Source: Flaccisagitta enflata
Taxonomy: Eukaryota > Chaetognatha > Sagittoidea > Aphragmophora
NCBI GenBank assembly: GCA_965153355.1
Contig: OZ231127.1
Span: 90,334,001-90,398,000, forward strand
Direction of reading: 5' to 3'
DNA length: 64,000 nt
Shown one piece after another: positions 11,000 to 22,054 of the stretch (the first letter of the stretch is position 1; the number at the start of each line of letters is the position of its first letter). Position numbers and translations under genes: made by a program. The notes under the pieces were generated by a model. The model was not told the origin of the DNA, did no database searches, and was given only the letters and a program-made list of their open reading frames with translations.

Positions 11000-11388
11000 G
11001 AGGGCTTGAAGGGTCCAAAGCGTGCGCAAATTGCGCTTAGTGTAAAGGGTGGAGGGAGTTTTGGTTGAATTTTATATCAGGTGCTCACGTACACCGAGTC
11101 ATGCGTTTGCGCGATCATACTAAATTTGGCGGCTCAGTCATGTCAGGTCAGGTGTAATCGAATTTGGGTGGGCAGCACCTGGTGATGAAAAAAAAATGAA
11201 ACGCTAGGCCGCCACGCGCAACGCCAGTCACGATTAAAGACGCAAACGAACGCGTACAAAGCTAGTCTTAAACCTATCAATATGTGGGTGTGGGCGGGGG
11301 CAGTGAGTCGCTGTTTCAGTCAATGGGCAGGGGCAGTGATGAAACGGACCAACGGATCAACATTGCGACTTTCAGCGACGCGAGCCTG
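11000..11388. other. No gene seen
   Basis: About 390 bp of apparently low-copy DNA. GGGCAGGGGCAG at 11326-11337 may be a stray HP block. Confidence 0.5.
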
Positions 11389-12119
11389 AACAAGGCCGGA
11401 TACACGGCTACCCTAATCGCGTGCGGGTGGGCAGGAGCAGTGCTGGAGAAGGTCACCAGAGCATATAGGCAGGAGCAATAGGCTCAAAAAGTTCAGAAAC
11501 GCTGAAAAAGTAACAGGTCGCCCAAGGGCAATACGTGGTCAGCGATACCCGTTGCCCTGCTTTGCATGGTTGTAAATCGGAATGAGAGGCAGGGCAGCGG
11601 CCCCGAAGGGGACAAAGTCCTGTAGAACACAGAGGACTTTTGTTCGTTCGTTCGTTCGTTCGTCCGTCCATCCGTCCGCCCCCCCAGTCCCTCTCAGGCC
11701 TTAAATCTGCCCTCTCATGCCTAAAATCTGCCCTCTCAGGCCTGAAATCTACCCTCTCAGGCCTGGAATCTGCAAGGGCAGATTTCAGGCCTGAGAGGGC
11801 AGAGTAAGGCCTGAGAGGACAGGATTCAGGCCTGAGAGGCCAGATTTTAGGCCTTAGAGGGCAGATTCAGGGCCTGAGAGGGCAGATTTCAGGCCTGAGA
11901 GGGCAGATTTTAGGCCTGAGAGGTCAGATTTTAGGCGAACGAACGAACGAACGAACGAACGAACGAACGAACGAACGAACGAACGAACGAACGAACGAAC
12001 GTCCCCTGTGTTCTACAGAACTTTGTCCCCTTCGGGGCCGCTGCCCAAAAAGGGAACCAACCGACCGACCGACCGCCCGACATAGCGGGGTGCAGAGTCG
12101 CGCAGCACGCGACTAAAAA
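11389..12119 (+). mobile_element. HP-A element split by an MC element
   Basis: Head at 11389-11511 (CAAGGCCGGATACACGGC, TCGCGTGCGGGTGGGCAGG, CAAAAACGCTGAAAAAGTAA-like end) and tail at 12052-12119 (ACCGACCGACC tract, GAGTCGCGCAGCACGCGAC, TAAAAA). The copy at 59895-60102 has the same head and middle without interruption, so the MC element at 11514-12051 is an insertion. Confidence 0.75.
11514..12051 (-). mobile_element. MC element (TCCTGTAG arm type), inserted in HP-A
   Basis: AGGTCGCCCAAGGGCAATA tail, GGTCAGCGATACCCGTTGCCC, arm GCAGGGCAGCGGCCCCGAAG through GTCCTGTAGAACACAG, a (GTTC)n tract, a 20-bp minisatellite whose monomer GGCCTGAGAGGGCAGATTTA switches strand at about 11775, then (GAAC)n at 11937-12000 and the opposite arm ending GGGGCCGCTGCCC. 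The terminal tetranucleotide tracts are themselves complementary. Confidence 0.8.
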
Positions 12120-12375
12120 GGGACATGTATGTGATAAATATCATATTCATTCATCTAGAAAGCTGATTTGTCTGTGAGTAACTTTTTTTAAATAGAGCCG
12201 TGCGATAGCGTTAAAGGAAATAAAAATGAATGAATAAAAGATATATTTATCGAATTATCTGCTTTTGAGCTAAAAAAAAAACGCAGAGGACACAATAGCA
12301 ACGCGAGAGGCAAAAGGTATCGGCATTTTTTAGTGCCGGTATCGGCATTTGCGTGGCGCTCATAAATGATGACTT

Positions 12376-12381
12376 AACAAT

Positions 12382-12467
<86 letters not shown>

Positions 12468-12533
12468 AACGAAAACAACAACAACAACAACAACAACAAA
12501 ATCAACCAAAATAAGAACAACAACTACAGCAAT

Positions 12534-12613
<80 letters not shown>

Positions 12614-12655
12614 AATCAACCAAAATAAGAAAAACAACGACAACAACAAAAACAA
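12376..12655. repeat. (CAA)n microsatellite
   Basis: Long imperfect CAA array interrupted by AAAACGAA and by AAATCAACCAAAATAAG, which occurs twice (about 12498 and 12613). The poly-Leu/Val frame is an artefact. Confidence 0.95.
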
Positions 12656-13117
12656 CTTAAAAAACGACAACGTTACTGATGATGAGCTTAATTACTGGCA
12701 AGTGCATGAAGCGATTAGTGTTAAAGTTAGTGAATGACTGGGAGACTGGTTTGTCGCTATTACAACTTTGGATAAAAGCAAAGAGTTGATTGATCTAAGG
12801 ATGACATTTTCTAAAGAAGCTGTCCGTATCTTTCCGTCCGTCCATCCGTCTCACCATCCGTATGAGGATATTCAAGTGAATAAATTTTAGGTCATGCTAT
12901 TCAACAAAAAAATTTCATATTACAGAAGTGATCAGTATATGTCACGGATGACAATGACACGTGGATAAGGATAATGATAATGATGATGATGACAAAGACA
13001 GTCTTTCTTTTATCAATGTTACTATGTTTTAAACATACACCGCGTGGTGATGACAGGGCCAAAAGGTTTTTTTATGTTCATAGGATGACAGAGACAAACG
13101 TGTGTCAGAGAGTGTGA
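12656..13117. other. No gene seen
   Basis: Low-copy-looking sequence with a short GTCCGTCCATCC tract at about 12828-12862 and small GATGAT runs near 12968. Confidence 0.5.
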
Positions 13118-13200
13118 GGACGTTGACGAAGACGGTGACGACGACGGTGACGACGACGACGGTGACGACGACGACGGTGACGACGACATCAATGACGACA
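13118..13200. repeat. GACGACGGT minisatellite
   Basis: Tandem nonamer/dodecamer of GACGACGGTGAC with variable GAC number. A G-rich stretch follows at 13214-13262. Confidence 0.85.
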
Positions 13201-13420
13201 ATCAAAATGTCGAAAGGGGGGAAGAAGGGGACGGGGGTAGTAAAGGGGGTACGGGGGGGGGGTTGATCAAGTGAAGCTTGAAAGTTTCGGATCGATGTCC
13301 CCTTGGGAGACTTAAAGGGAGACTCGACTTTTGGTTGATATCATCGCCTTCGACCCGAATTGTTGTTGCTCGAGATACGAAAACGAACGAAACTGAAAAA
13401 AAGAGTCAACCAGTTGTGAG

Positions 13421-13650
13421 GGGACTCGAGAAAACCGTCACTTCGAGAGGAGGGGAAAAGGGAGAAGGAGAGGGAAGAGTATGGAGAAGAGGGAGGGGGG
13501 GAAGGGGTGGTGAGGTGACTAGAGAAAACCGTCACTTCGAGAGGAGGGGAAAAGGGAGAAGGAGAGGGAAGAGTATGGAGAAGAGGGAGGGGGGGGGGAA
13601 GGGGTGGTGAGGCGACTCGAGAAAACCGTCACTTCGAGAAAAGGAGAGGG
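13421..13650 (+). repeat. 97-bp tandem repeat, 2.3 copies
   Basis: The unit starts CTCGAGAAAACCGTCACTTC and continues AGGAGGGGAAAAGGGAGAAG. Unit starts are near 13421, 13518 and 13615. Copies are nearly identical apart from G-run length, so the duplication is recent. Confidence 0.85.
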
Positions 13651-13817
13651 AGGGGGAGGCCTCTGTAGGGCGTGAAGGATAGCCGAATTAAAACTGCTTA
13701 GCCGAGATGACTGTAAAGGGGGCAAAGTGTGGGGGTAATGAGGTGGAGAGGAGGGAGCTGCGGGGACTAGAGAAAAAATCATTTCAGAACAAGTCAACCA
13801 GTTGGCTGTAAGGAAAA

Positions 13818-13956
13818 CAGGTCGCCCAAGGGCAATATGTGGTCAGCGATACCCGTTGCCCTGCTTTGCATGATTGTGAATTTGTGTGAGGGGAAGCAGG
13901 GCAGCGGCCCCGAAGGGGACAAAGTCCTGTAGAACACAGGGGGACTTTCGTTCGTC
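13818..13956 (-). mobile_element. MC element, half copy (tail and one arm)
   Basis: AGGTCGCCCAAGGGCAATAT, GGTCAGCGATACCCGTTGCC, then arm GCAGCGGCCCCGAAGGGGAC to GGGGGACTTTCGTTCGTCC. Minisatellite and opposite arm are missing. Confidence 0.75.
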
Positions 13957-14008
13957 CTGCCTGACAACATTGATGAGATGCTATAGTGCACTGATTTAAA
14001 AGAAAAAC

Positions 14009-14630
14009 CAGTCGCCCAAGGGCAATATGTGGTCAGCGATACCCGTTGCCCTGCTTTGTATGTTGGTGATTGAAGGTGATGGGTAGCAGGGCAGCGGCCC
14101 CGAAGGGGACGATGTCCTGTAGAACACAGGGGGACTTTCGTTCATTCGTCCGTCTGGGATTTGAGCCTTGAGGCTGGGATTTGAGCCTTGAGGCTGGGAT
14201 TTGAGCCTTGAGGCTGTGATTTGAGCCTTGAGGCTGGGATTTGAGCCTGGAGGCTGGAATTTGAGCCTTGAGGCTGGGATTTGAGCCTTGATTCCGGGAC
14301 TTGGGCCTTGAAGCGTAGATTTAAGCCTCAAGCCTGGGATTTGAGCCTCAAGGCTGGGAGTTGAGCCTTGAGGCTGGAATCAGAGCCTCAAGGCTGGGAT
14401 TTGAGCCTCGAGGCTGGGATTTGAGCCTCTAGGCTGGGATTTGAGCCTCTAGGCTGGGATTTGAGCCCCAAGGCTGGGATTTGAGCCTCTAGGCTGGTAT
14501 TTGAGCCTCTAGGCTGGGATTTGAGCCTTGAGGCTGGGGGGGGGACGGACGGACGCACGGACGGACGAACGAACGAAAGTCCCCCTGTGTTCTACAGGAC
14601 ATCGTCCCCTTCGGGGCCGCTGCCCAAAAA
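14009..14630 (-). mobile_element. MC element with TCCTGTAG arms and GGGATTTGAGCC monomers
   Basis: Tail and arm as in the 13818 half copy. Then about 18 monomers of GGCTGGGATTTGAGCCTTGA, a GGACGAAC tract and the opposite arm ending GGGGCCGCTGCCCAAAAA. The monomer is the reverse complement of the one carried by GATGACCTATG-type cassettes, so arm and monomer types have been exchanged. Confidence 0.82.
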
Positions 14631-14659
14631 GGCTTTCCCAGCTTATATGGCAATCAGGT

Positions 14660-15174
14660 CTGATTTGAAGCCTGACAGCGCTACTTTGAGGCCTGTGAGC
14701 CCTAATTTGAGGCCTGAGAGGGCTAATTTGTGGCCTGAGAGGGCTACTTTGAGGCCTGAGAGGGCTAATTTGAGGCCTGAGAGGCCAGGTTTTAGGCTTC
14801 ACAGGCCGTATTTGAGACCTGAGAGACCAGATTTGAGGCCTGAGGGGCTGGATTTGAGGCCTGAGGGACCAGATTTGAGGCCTGAGGGGCCGGATTTGAG
14901 GCCTGAGGGGCCAGATTTGAGGCCTGAGAGGCCGGATTCGAGGCCTGAGAGGCTGGATTTGAGGCCTGAGAGGCTTGATTTGAGGCCTGAGAGGCCGGAT
15001 TTGAGGCCTGAGAGGCCAGATTTGAGACCTGAGAGGCTGGATGTGGGGTCTGAGGGGCCTGATAGGGGGGACGAACGGACGAACGGACGAACAGACGAAC
15101 GGACGGACGGACGGACGAACGATAGTCCCCCTGTGTTCTACAGGACTTCGTCCCCTTCGGGGCCGCTGCCCAAA
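14660..15174 (-). mobile_element. MC element lacking its left arm
   Basis: About 18-19 monomers of GGATTTGAGGCCTGAGAGGC, a (GGACGAAC)n tract at 15068-15122, and one arm (CCCCTGTGTTCTACAGGACT to GGCCGCTGCCC). The left arm and single-copy tail are absent. The sequence just right, AAAGATCAGCGGTGACCATA, resembles a tail fragment. Confidence 0.7.
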
Positions 15175-15928
15175 GATCAGCGGTGACCATATCTTACAGT
15201 GTATTGTAGTTGTTTTTCTCAAACTGTTTCTTCAATTATTGACGCTAATTATTAGACCCAAATTTTATTCTTCTTCGCTGAAATGAGAGGCTTATTGCCG
15301 AGGCCGCTGCCGAAAAAAAAAGACGCAATGACGAGTCAACGCAACCAGCCCTGGACATAAAATCCTTCATGTCGAGGAAAGAGGTCCGGAAGAGGGGTTC
15401 CGGGGATGTCGAATGGGGCACTGGGGTAGTCGGCTGAAGCGGTGTTGGGCGTGTTGGGAGACTCAATCGAGTCATGAAACTAGTCGTGCACCTCGACTTC
15501 CGTTAGACAAAGGTGAAGAGATTGTCAGGGAGGGAGGGGGGTAGTTCGCGAAAAGGGGGATAGTCTGCAAGAAGCAGGGGGGAGGGGGAAATGGCGAGAA
15601 TGGAGAGATGGGGTGGGGCCGTGGGGGTAGTTGGCAAGAAGGGGGGGGCAAATATTTTGCGATGAAGGTAAAAGAGCTTTGTATAAGCCAATGTCACCGA
15701 ATTGGCGAAGAGCATGCGATCACACGCCTTATCATTGCGAGAGCGTATCAGTATCAGATTTTGACAGCGCTGCTGCTGTTTGGCGACATATTATGACGTC
15801 AGTATTTCTGTATTCTTATCTATAATATCAAGTTTTATAAAGTATTATCAGAAAATACCATCCGCCTCTATCATTTGTAACGGTTTAACTCCCAACACTC
15901 TCAACGATATCATTTTGGAGAGAAAGAG
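15175..15928. other. No gene seen; G-rich patches
   Basis: G-rich imperfect repeats at 15520-15655. The rest is low-copy in appearance. Short frames show no recognisable domain. Confidence 0.5.
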
Positions 15929-16056
<128 letters not shown>

Positions 16057-16139
16057 ACAGAGCGATTGCGGGGACCGGGGAGGGGAAGAAAGAAAGGGAC
16101 AAATTCAATAAGTGAAAATAGAAATAATTAATACATCGG

Positions 16140-16164
16140 GTGATGGTGAAGACGGTAATGACGC

Positions 16165-16215
<51 letters not shown>

Positions 16216-16408
16216 CTAATATGTATTGATGATGGTGACAATAAAAACGACGATGATGATGATAGTAATTATGATGAAAGGATGAGGACAATTTGACGAT
16301 GACTGTAATGGTGACGATGATGATACTGATGATGATTGAAGATCTTATGATTATCATAACAATGATACCATGATCATGATGATGATGATGATAAGTCTGA
16401 TGATGAGT

Positions 16409-16452
<44 letters not shown>

Positions 16453-16455
16453 AAA

Positions 16456-16518
<63 letters not shown>

Positions 16519-16548
16519 AATGATGATGATGATGATAATGATGATGAC

Positions 16549-16590
<42 letters not shown>

Positions 16591-16753
16591 GATGATGATG
16601 ATGATGATGATGATGATAATGATGATGATGAGGATGATGATGATGGTGATAGTGATGATGATGATTTCAACCAAACTTGGGTGACGCGATTCGCCGAGGC
16701 AACGACGACGAAGTCGACGATGATGACGAGTGAAAGATGGGTGACGAAAAACT

Positions 16754-16784
<31 letters not shown>

Positions 16785-16860
16785 ACAAAGACGACGACAA
16801 AGACGACGATGACGACGATAGTGACAGGGATGATGACGACAACGTTGACGATGATGAGGA
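16140..16860. repeat. (GAT)n and (GAC)n arrays
   Basis: GAT arrays at 16164-16215 and 16372-16665, and GACGAC/GATGAC at 16695-16860. Poly-Met, poly-Ile and poly-Ser frames are artefacts. Confidence 0.93.
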
Positions 16861-17577
16861 CATCGACAAAATGAAGAGAGGCAGAAATGCGGTTAACTAA
16901 TAAAAGACCGATTGTTCCTGGGAGAGGAAGGGGGGAGGGGGTAACTGACTGGTGGTAGGAGGGGAGTTGAAGGGGAAGAGGGGGGAGAGGAGGAGGAGGA
17001 GGAGGAGGAGGAGGAGGAGGAGGAGAAAATAGAAGGAGAAGCAGATGAAAGAAGAGGTCGCAGTGAAGGATTTATCGGTCGACAACGAAAGAGAGAAAAA
17101 GCTTGGGGACGCGATATTTCAAAAGGGGGAAAAAAAGAAGAAATAATGATGTCAGAGTATGATGGCTAAAAGAAAATTCAAACAAAACACAGAGAACGAG
17201 AACAAAGACATGCTGGTTTGATACTATATAAGATAAATGGCTAAGCGTTCAAAAGATTGGTCAGTGGTAAGCACAGGAGGGACAAATTTCTGAATGAACA
17301 CTGTTCATTGAACAGGTAGCTGTATATAGCTGAAGGATCAGCTAACTATTTGGTATAGAAGGACTTGATGGATGAGAATGATGGGTTGAAGATTTCAAAT
17401 ACAGACCTTCAGCCTGTTTCAGGCACTGCCATCTAAGGATTACTATGACCAACTACGCCAACTAAGTAGTAGGTGTGATGAAATATTGATAGGTAATAGG
17501 TAAGAATGGGTGTTAGGGACTTCATATTTTTGATAGGGAGTGAAGGGAGTGCAGTGGTGGGGGTTGGGTGGGGGAAG
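16861..17577. other. No gene seen; (GGA)n patch
   Basis: A GGA array lies at about 16990-17024. The sequence from 17040 to 17577 has no identifiable element or coding signal. Confidence 0.5.
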
Positions 17578-17740
17578 AGGAATGGCTCGAGGTTCGAAGC
17601 GCCTGTGAGGGGTGGGTGGGGTGGAGTGGGGTGGGGGTAGATAAATGACTTGAAGTTCGAAGCGCCTGTGAGGGCTGAGTGGGGTGGGGTGGGACGGGTG
17701 GGGGTACAGAAAAATGACTTCGAAGCGCCTGTGACCAAAA
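17578..17740 (+). repeat. 63-bp tandem repeat, about 2.5 copies
   Basis: TTCGAAGCGCCTGTGA recurs at about 17593, 17656 and 17719, a constant 63-bp step, separated by GGGGTGGGGTGG-type stretches. Confidence 0.75.
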
Positions 17741-17794
17741 ACAAAAATCGGTTCGAATTTCAGATGTGAAGAGAAAAAGACGACGTCTGGTGAA

Positions 17795-17797
17795 GTA

Positions 17798-17853
<56 letters not shown>

Positions 17854-17885
17854 GACGAGGAAGAAGCAAAAGAGGAGAAGAAGGA
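17795..17885. repeat. (GGA/GAA)n microsatellite
   Basis: Imperfect GAGGAGGAGGAAGAGG array. Confidence 0.85.
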
Positions 17886-17950
17886 GTGAGGAATACGAAA
17901 ATGTCAAAACCAAAAACTCGCAGATGAGTGAACGGGAAAAAAAACATGTA

Positions 17951-18169
17951 ACCCAGGGTGACAATATCAACGTGGACGGGTGGGCAGGGGCGTACAACCA
18001 CCCACATTAACCTCCAAGCATACACATCACACAACAATGGCGAATGGACCAACGGACGGAGAGACAGTGCAGTGTCTTTTACAGATTTTACAATATTATT
18101 GCGGACTTATGGACAAACCAACGGACAGACAACACATTTTAAAGAGTTGCGTGTCCACAACTCAAAAAA
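17951..18169 (+). mobile_element. HP-B element
   Basis: ACCCAGGGTGACAATATC, then CGTGGACGGGTGGGCAGGGG, a weak ACCAACGGAC tract, and AAGAGTTGCGTGTCCACAAC at the end. The segment 18170-18509 after it is A-rich with no feature. Confidence 0.65.
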
Positions 18170-18509
18170 GAAGAGAAAAGAAAAAAGGCGGTGGGAGGGA
18201 ATAATGTCCCAAGAAAAGAAAAAGAAACCAGGAGAAAAAAAAGAAAAGAAAGAAATAAGGATGGACACAGATGTGAGTCTAGCTAGAGAAATACCAAGTT
18301 TTTTTTTCTGCAAAAACAAGTGAAAAAAATCCTTTGCATTAGTGGAGCTATTACAAAATGAATGAATTATAAAATACTTGCTATCAGTTACAACTTTAGT
18401 TGTGCAAGTAATTGGTACTGTTCTGAAAAGCAAAGGGACCCGTTGCGATAAACTGACTGTACTAGGCAAGTATGTTTCATCAGCGGATGAATGATAAAAA
18501 CAATAGATG

Positions 18510-19031
18510 GTCGGTGGTGACCAATGCCCCTGGGTTAGTGTATATATGGGGTTGAGATAGTAAAAGGGGCCAAATTGACTGATGACCTATACTTGGATAC
18601 ATAGCGAAATATGGTCTAAGGAGCATTTTATGATCTTAGAGGTTAATTTGGACCACAAAGCTGAGATTTGGACTTTAGCCTCGAAACTGAGAGTTGGGGT
18701 TTTTGGCTGGTTGAAAATTTCAACTTGAAATTAACGGCTCCAGACTGGAATTTTGGCCTCAATGCTTTGATTTGGGCCTAGGGGCTGGAATTTGGCCATT
18801 AGGGCTGGAATTTGGGCCTTGGACCTGGGATTTGGGCCTAGGAGCAGAGATATGGAATTTTTGGCTGCGATTTGAGCTTCAGGACTAGGATTTGGGCCTC
18901 AAGACTGGTATTTGAGTCTGGGGGGGGGGGGAGGAGACGCAGGAGGGGGAAGAGGAAGGAGAAGAAAGAGGAGAATTTTCCTCAAATGTGAAAGCATGGG
19001 TCATCGGCCTCTTCAGAGCCGCTGCCCAAAA
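18510..19031 (-). mobile_element. MC element, diverged
   Basis: Decayed tail GGTGGTGACCAATGCCCCTG, TGACCTATACTT arm, monomers of GGCTGGAATTTGGGCCTNNG, then AAAGCATGGGTCATCGGCC and GAGCCGCTGCCCAAAAA. More diverged than the 48773 and 27200 copies. Confidence 0.7.
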
Positions 19032-19261
19032 AGGGGCGACCGATATTGTGAATATGTAACTTAATCACCTATAATCTATAAACAACCCAGTAACTTCAAA
19101 CCGATAGTGAATGTGAAAGACGACCAAAACATAGGAACGGTGCACATGACAGAAAGATAGAATGAGATAGAATTAGGAAGCGAACGCCATTGCTCTTTGA
19201 CATGTCCATCCAACCCCCGCCGCCTCTCTGTCGCCCGCTCGCTCTCTCTGACTCTCTCTTT

Positions 19262-19297
<36 letters not shown>
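19262..19297. repeat. (CT)n microsatellite
   Basis: Short CT run of about 35 bp. Flanks 19032-19261 and 19298-19656 show no gene or identifiable element. Confidence 0.9.
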
Positions 19298-19300
<3 letters not shown>

Positions 19301-19656
19301 CTTGATAATGTGCCTTGGAAGAGACTGCTGCTTTAAGAGCGGTAGCCACGACAACAACAAAGGGGAAAAATACGAATATTAACTTTTCATTTTCAAAAAA
19401 TCTCCAAGACAATGCTTGGCATTACAACTGATGATGTTCAATGAGCATTGTTCATCATCAAAATCATTATAGCATCTTGAATAGAAGTCATACTGAAGTC
19501 TATTATGAAATATACTCACTCATACTGAAGTCATACTATGACGGAGATAATATAGTATATATTGAACATTTGATGGCCACGGTAATAGTGATATTAACAT
19601 ACTTCAGAAATGATGAAAAATGAGAAGTCGTAGAGTTTTTCTCCGGTTGGGCAGGC

Positions 19657-20310
19657 TCTAGAGCAATATGAGGGTGGGGAATCCGATGGTGAAGTCAAAA
19701 ATGGTCTATGATGAATATTTGGGCCCCTACTCGGCCCTGAACGAGCATATTGGCCCTAAAATGGACATTTTTGCTATTTCAATGCATTTTAAGCCTATAA
19801 TGGTTCAAAAAATATTTGTTAACTCATTCAATCTGACTACTATGATGGTCTGGAGTATGATGGTGAAGTTTTATAGGTCACTAGACTGGTATCTAGGTCC
19901 CAAAATGGCCCTGAATGAGCATTTTGGCCCAAAAATGAGCATTTTTGTCATTTTATTGCGTTTATAGCCTATGTTGGCTCAGTAAATGACTATAAACTGA
20001 TTCAATCTAACAACTATGATGCTTTAGAGTTCAATGGTGCACTTATAACGATCCCTTAACCAATATCTCAGTTAAGAAATGGCCCTGAATGAGCATTTTA
20101 GCCCCTACACATGTGTTTTTGCTTCAAAACTAACATTTTTTGGCCATTTTTCTCGGTTTTTCAAATAAAAAGGTAAAACCGCCTGAAAACAAATTATTGT
20201 GGGGCTCTAGAATTCAATAGAAATGGCCTGAAGAGTCTATGGCCAGTATTCTGGGGTGAGACCAGCACTGAATGAGCATTTAGGCCCCCGAACCAGCATA
20301 TTTGGTTTTC
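19657..20310 (+). repeat. Left arm of a 6-kb inverted pair (FB-3 candidate)
   Basis: Starts TCTAGAGCAATATGAGGGTG and repeats blocks such as GGCCCTGAATGAGCATTTTG near 19730, 19908, 20080 and 20263. The blocks match the reverse complement of 25234-25673. The internal spacing is about 170-190 bp, so the arm is a diverged tandem array as in FB-1 and FB-2. No target duplication was found. Confidence 0.65.
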
Positions 20311-20455
20311 ACTGTTTTAGCAAACAAAAGTGGTAAAAACATTCTTCCAGTAAAGGTATCTATGCTATTTAAAGATTTTGCAATAGAATTGACATTTTCA
20401 ATTTCAACAGAAGATAATTTCAGATACTGAGCTCTAATCAAGCATGAAGCACTTT

Positions 20456-20893
20456 TTGGGCAGCGGACTAAAAGGAGCTAATGACCTATGCATTCTTGTA
20501 CGGAACAATTCTTTCTCCTCTTTTTATGTCGCCTCCCCGTCTTTCAGATTTCAATTTCAGAATCAAGACCCAAAATCCCAAGCTTTTGGTCCAAATCTCA
20601 GGCTTGAAGCTCAAATCCTTGAAGCTTTAAGTTTTAAACCCAGCTCTTAGCTCTGTTTCCAGCCTTGAAGCTCAAATCCTCAGACCTCAGACCCAAGGCC
20701 CCAATTCCAGCGCTCAATTTTATTGGTGCCCGAATCCAAGCCTAAATCAAGCTTAGGAATATAAAATGCTCCTTGATTACCAGTACACCAGCATAAGCCA
20801 TTGGTCCCCATGGGGCTGCTACCTCTCTCTCCAGCATGTCTCTATTCACATTAAGGAGCATTGGGTGTCGCTGGTCACCTAAAGCATTTGCAA
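20456..20893 (+). mobile_element. MC element, diverged
   Basis: TTTTTGGGCAGCGG, AATGACCTATGCATTCTTGT, a poorly kept minisatellite of CCAAATCCCAAGCNTTG type, then GCATAAGCCATTGGTCCCC and tail AGCATTGGGTGTCGCTGGTC. The arms pair imperfectly. Confidence 0.65.
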
Positions 20894-21229
20894 CTTTCTT
20901 TTTGTATCAACCTACCTTGGAAATGCCAATCGGATATATCACTAGACCATGTGCAATCATAAATCAACCCAATAATTAGAAGGAAAAGTTCATGAGACTA
21001 TCATTTACAGTCGTGCCAACCCTACCTTTGCCCTAGTAAAGCATAGGAGCCTCTTCTTCCTTCTTCGTATTCATTACAATGTAAATAAGGGGTGTGGCAT
21101 GGCATGACTGTAAATGATATGGAGTGACCTCTTTTTCCTTTCACATGTGTTTATATATTGTTTTTGTGCACACTTTGGCCGACTGGCATTTCCAAAATGG
21201 CAATGATGTGGCAAATTTTGTTGATACCG
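20894..21229. other. No gene seen
   Basis: About 335 bp of low-copy-looking sequence between an MC element and HP fragments. Confidence 0.45.
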
Positions 21230-21522
21230 ACCCCCCCAGTGGGCAGGGGTAATTAAAAAAGGTTGTGAGTGGGCAGGGGCAGTTAAAAAAGGCAAACCAT
21301 CTATTGGAGCAGGAACAGTAGGAGTAACCACTTGTAAACGCCAGAAAAGGAAAGTGTGAAGGACGGACCATCCATTAGATAGACCTTGCAGGTTATAGAG
21401 TCGCATGCATAAAAGTTAACCAAGCCAAGACCTTCAAATAAGTAGTGTGGGGTCACAACAGTGTTGCGGACAGATAGGCAGGGGTGTCCAATACACATCC
21501 ACACCCCACAACCCCCATACAT
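21230..21522 (+). mobile_element. Two HP fragments
   Basis: 21230-21416 holds two GTGGGCAGGGGNA blocks and a TATAGAGTCGCATGCATAAAAG tail-like end. 21441-21522 is an HP-B head, GTGTGGGGTCACAACAGTGT then GTTGCGGACAGATAGGCAGG, cut off by the next element. Confidence 0.5.
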
Positions 21523-21523
21523 C

Positions 21524-21724
21524 TAGTCGCGAGCAACGCAACTCTACACCCCGCTTTGTCGGTCTGTCCGTCAGTCCATTGGTCCATCGGTATGTCACAC
21601 TTTACTTTTTTGGGGTTTTGGCGGTTTTTGGCCTCAATGCTCCTGCCCAAATGATATGGTGACCTCAAATACAGCTCCTGCCCACCCGCACGCAACTGGG
21701 GTAGCCATGTCTCCAGCCTTGTTT
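21524..21724 (-). mobile_element. HP-A element, complete
   Basis: TAGTCGCGAGCAACGCAACTC tail end (stem GTCGCG with CGCAAC, one G-T type mismatch), GTCTGTCCGTC tract, GCTCCTGCCCACCCGCACGC and CCATGTCTCCAGCCTTGTTT head. Confidence 0.75.
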
Positions 21725-21994
21725 TAGTTGCGGACACGTAACTCTTTAAGTGGCTTTGTCTGTCCATCCCTCTGTAGGTCCATCTGTTGGTCCATCCCTC
21801 TGTCAGTCCATCTGTTAGTCCGTCCATTGGTCAGTCTGTTGGTCAGTCTGTAACTCAAAAGTCAAAAAGTGGAAAAACAAGCGTTTTACATGTGTTTTTT
21901 TTCATGTGTGTTGGTAGAGGGGTATGGGGTGTGGATGGGGGTTGGATGCCCCTGCCCACCCATCCGCAACAATATTGTGACCGGGCGTCACTTG
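21725..21994 (-). mobile_element. HP-B element, complete
   Basis: AGTTGCGGACACGTAACTC tail, a GTCCATC tract, a G-rich GTGTGGATGGGGGTTGGATG stretch, CCCCTGCCCACCCATCCGCA and ATTGTGACCGGGCGTCAC. It supplies the uninterrupted GGGGGTTGGATGCCCCTGCC site used to read the FB-2 insertion. Confidence 0.8.
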
Positions 21995-22054
21995 AAAACT
22001 TGTGCACATGGTCTAACACAGAAGACTGACAAACCACAGATTGACCAAGCCTTT

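Noticed and set aside
14521-15222. Repeat protein of LRPE or RPQI type (about 230 codons)
   Set aside because: The periodicity comes from the 20-bp minisatellite read in frame on both strands; no start context or non-repeat domain.
16354-16869. Poly-Ile, poly-Ser and poly-Met frames
   Set aside because: Products of the GAT arrays; composition has no other content.
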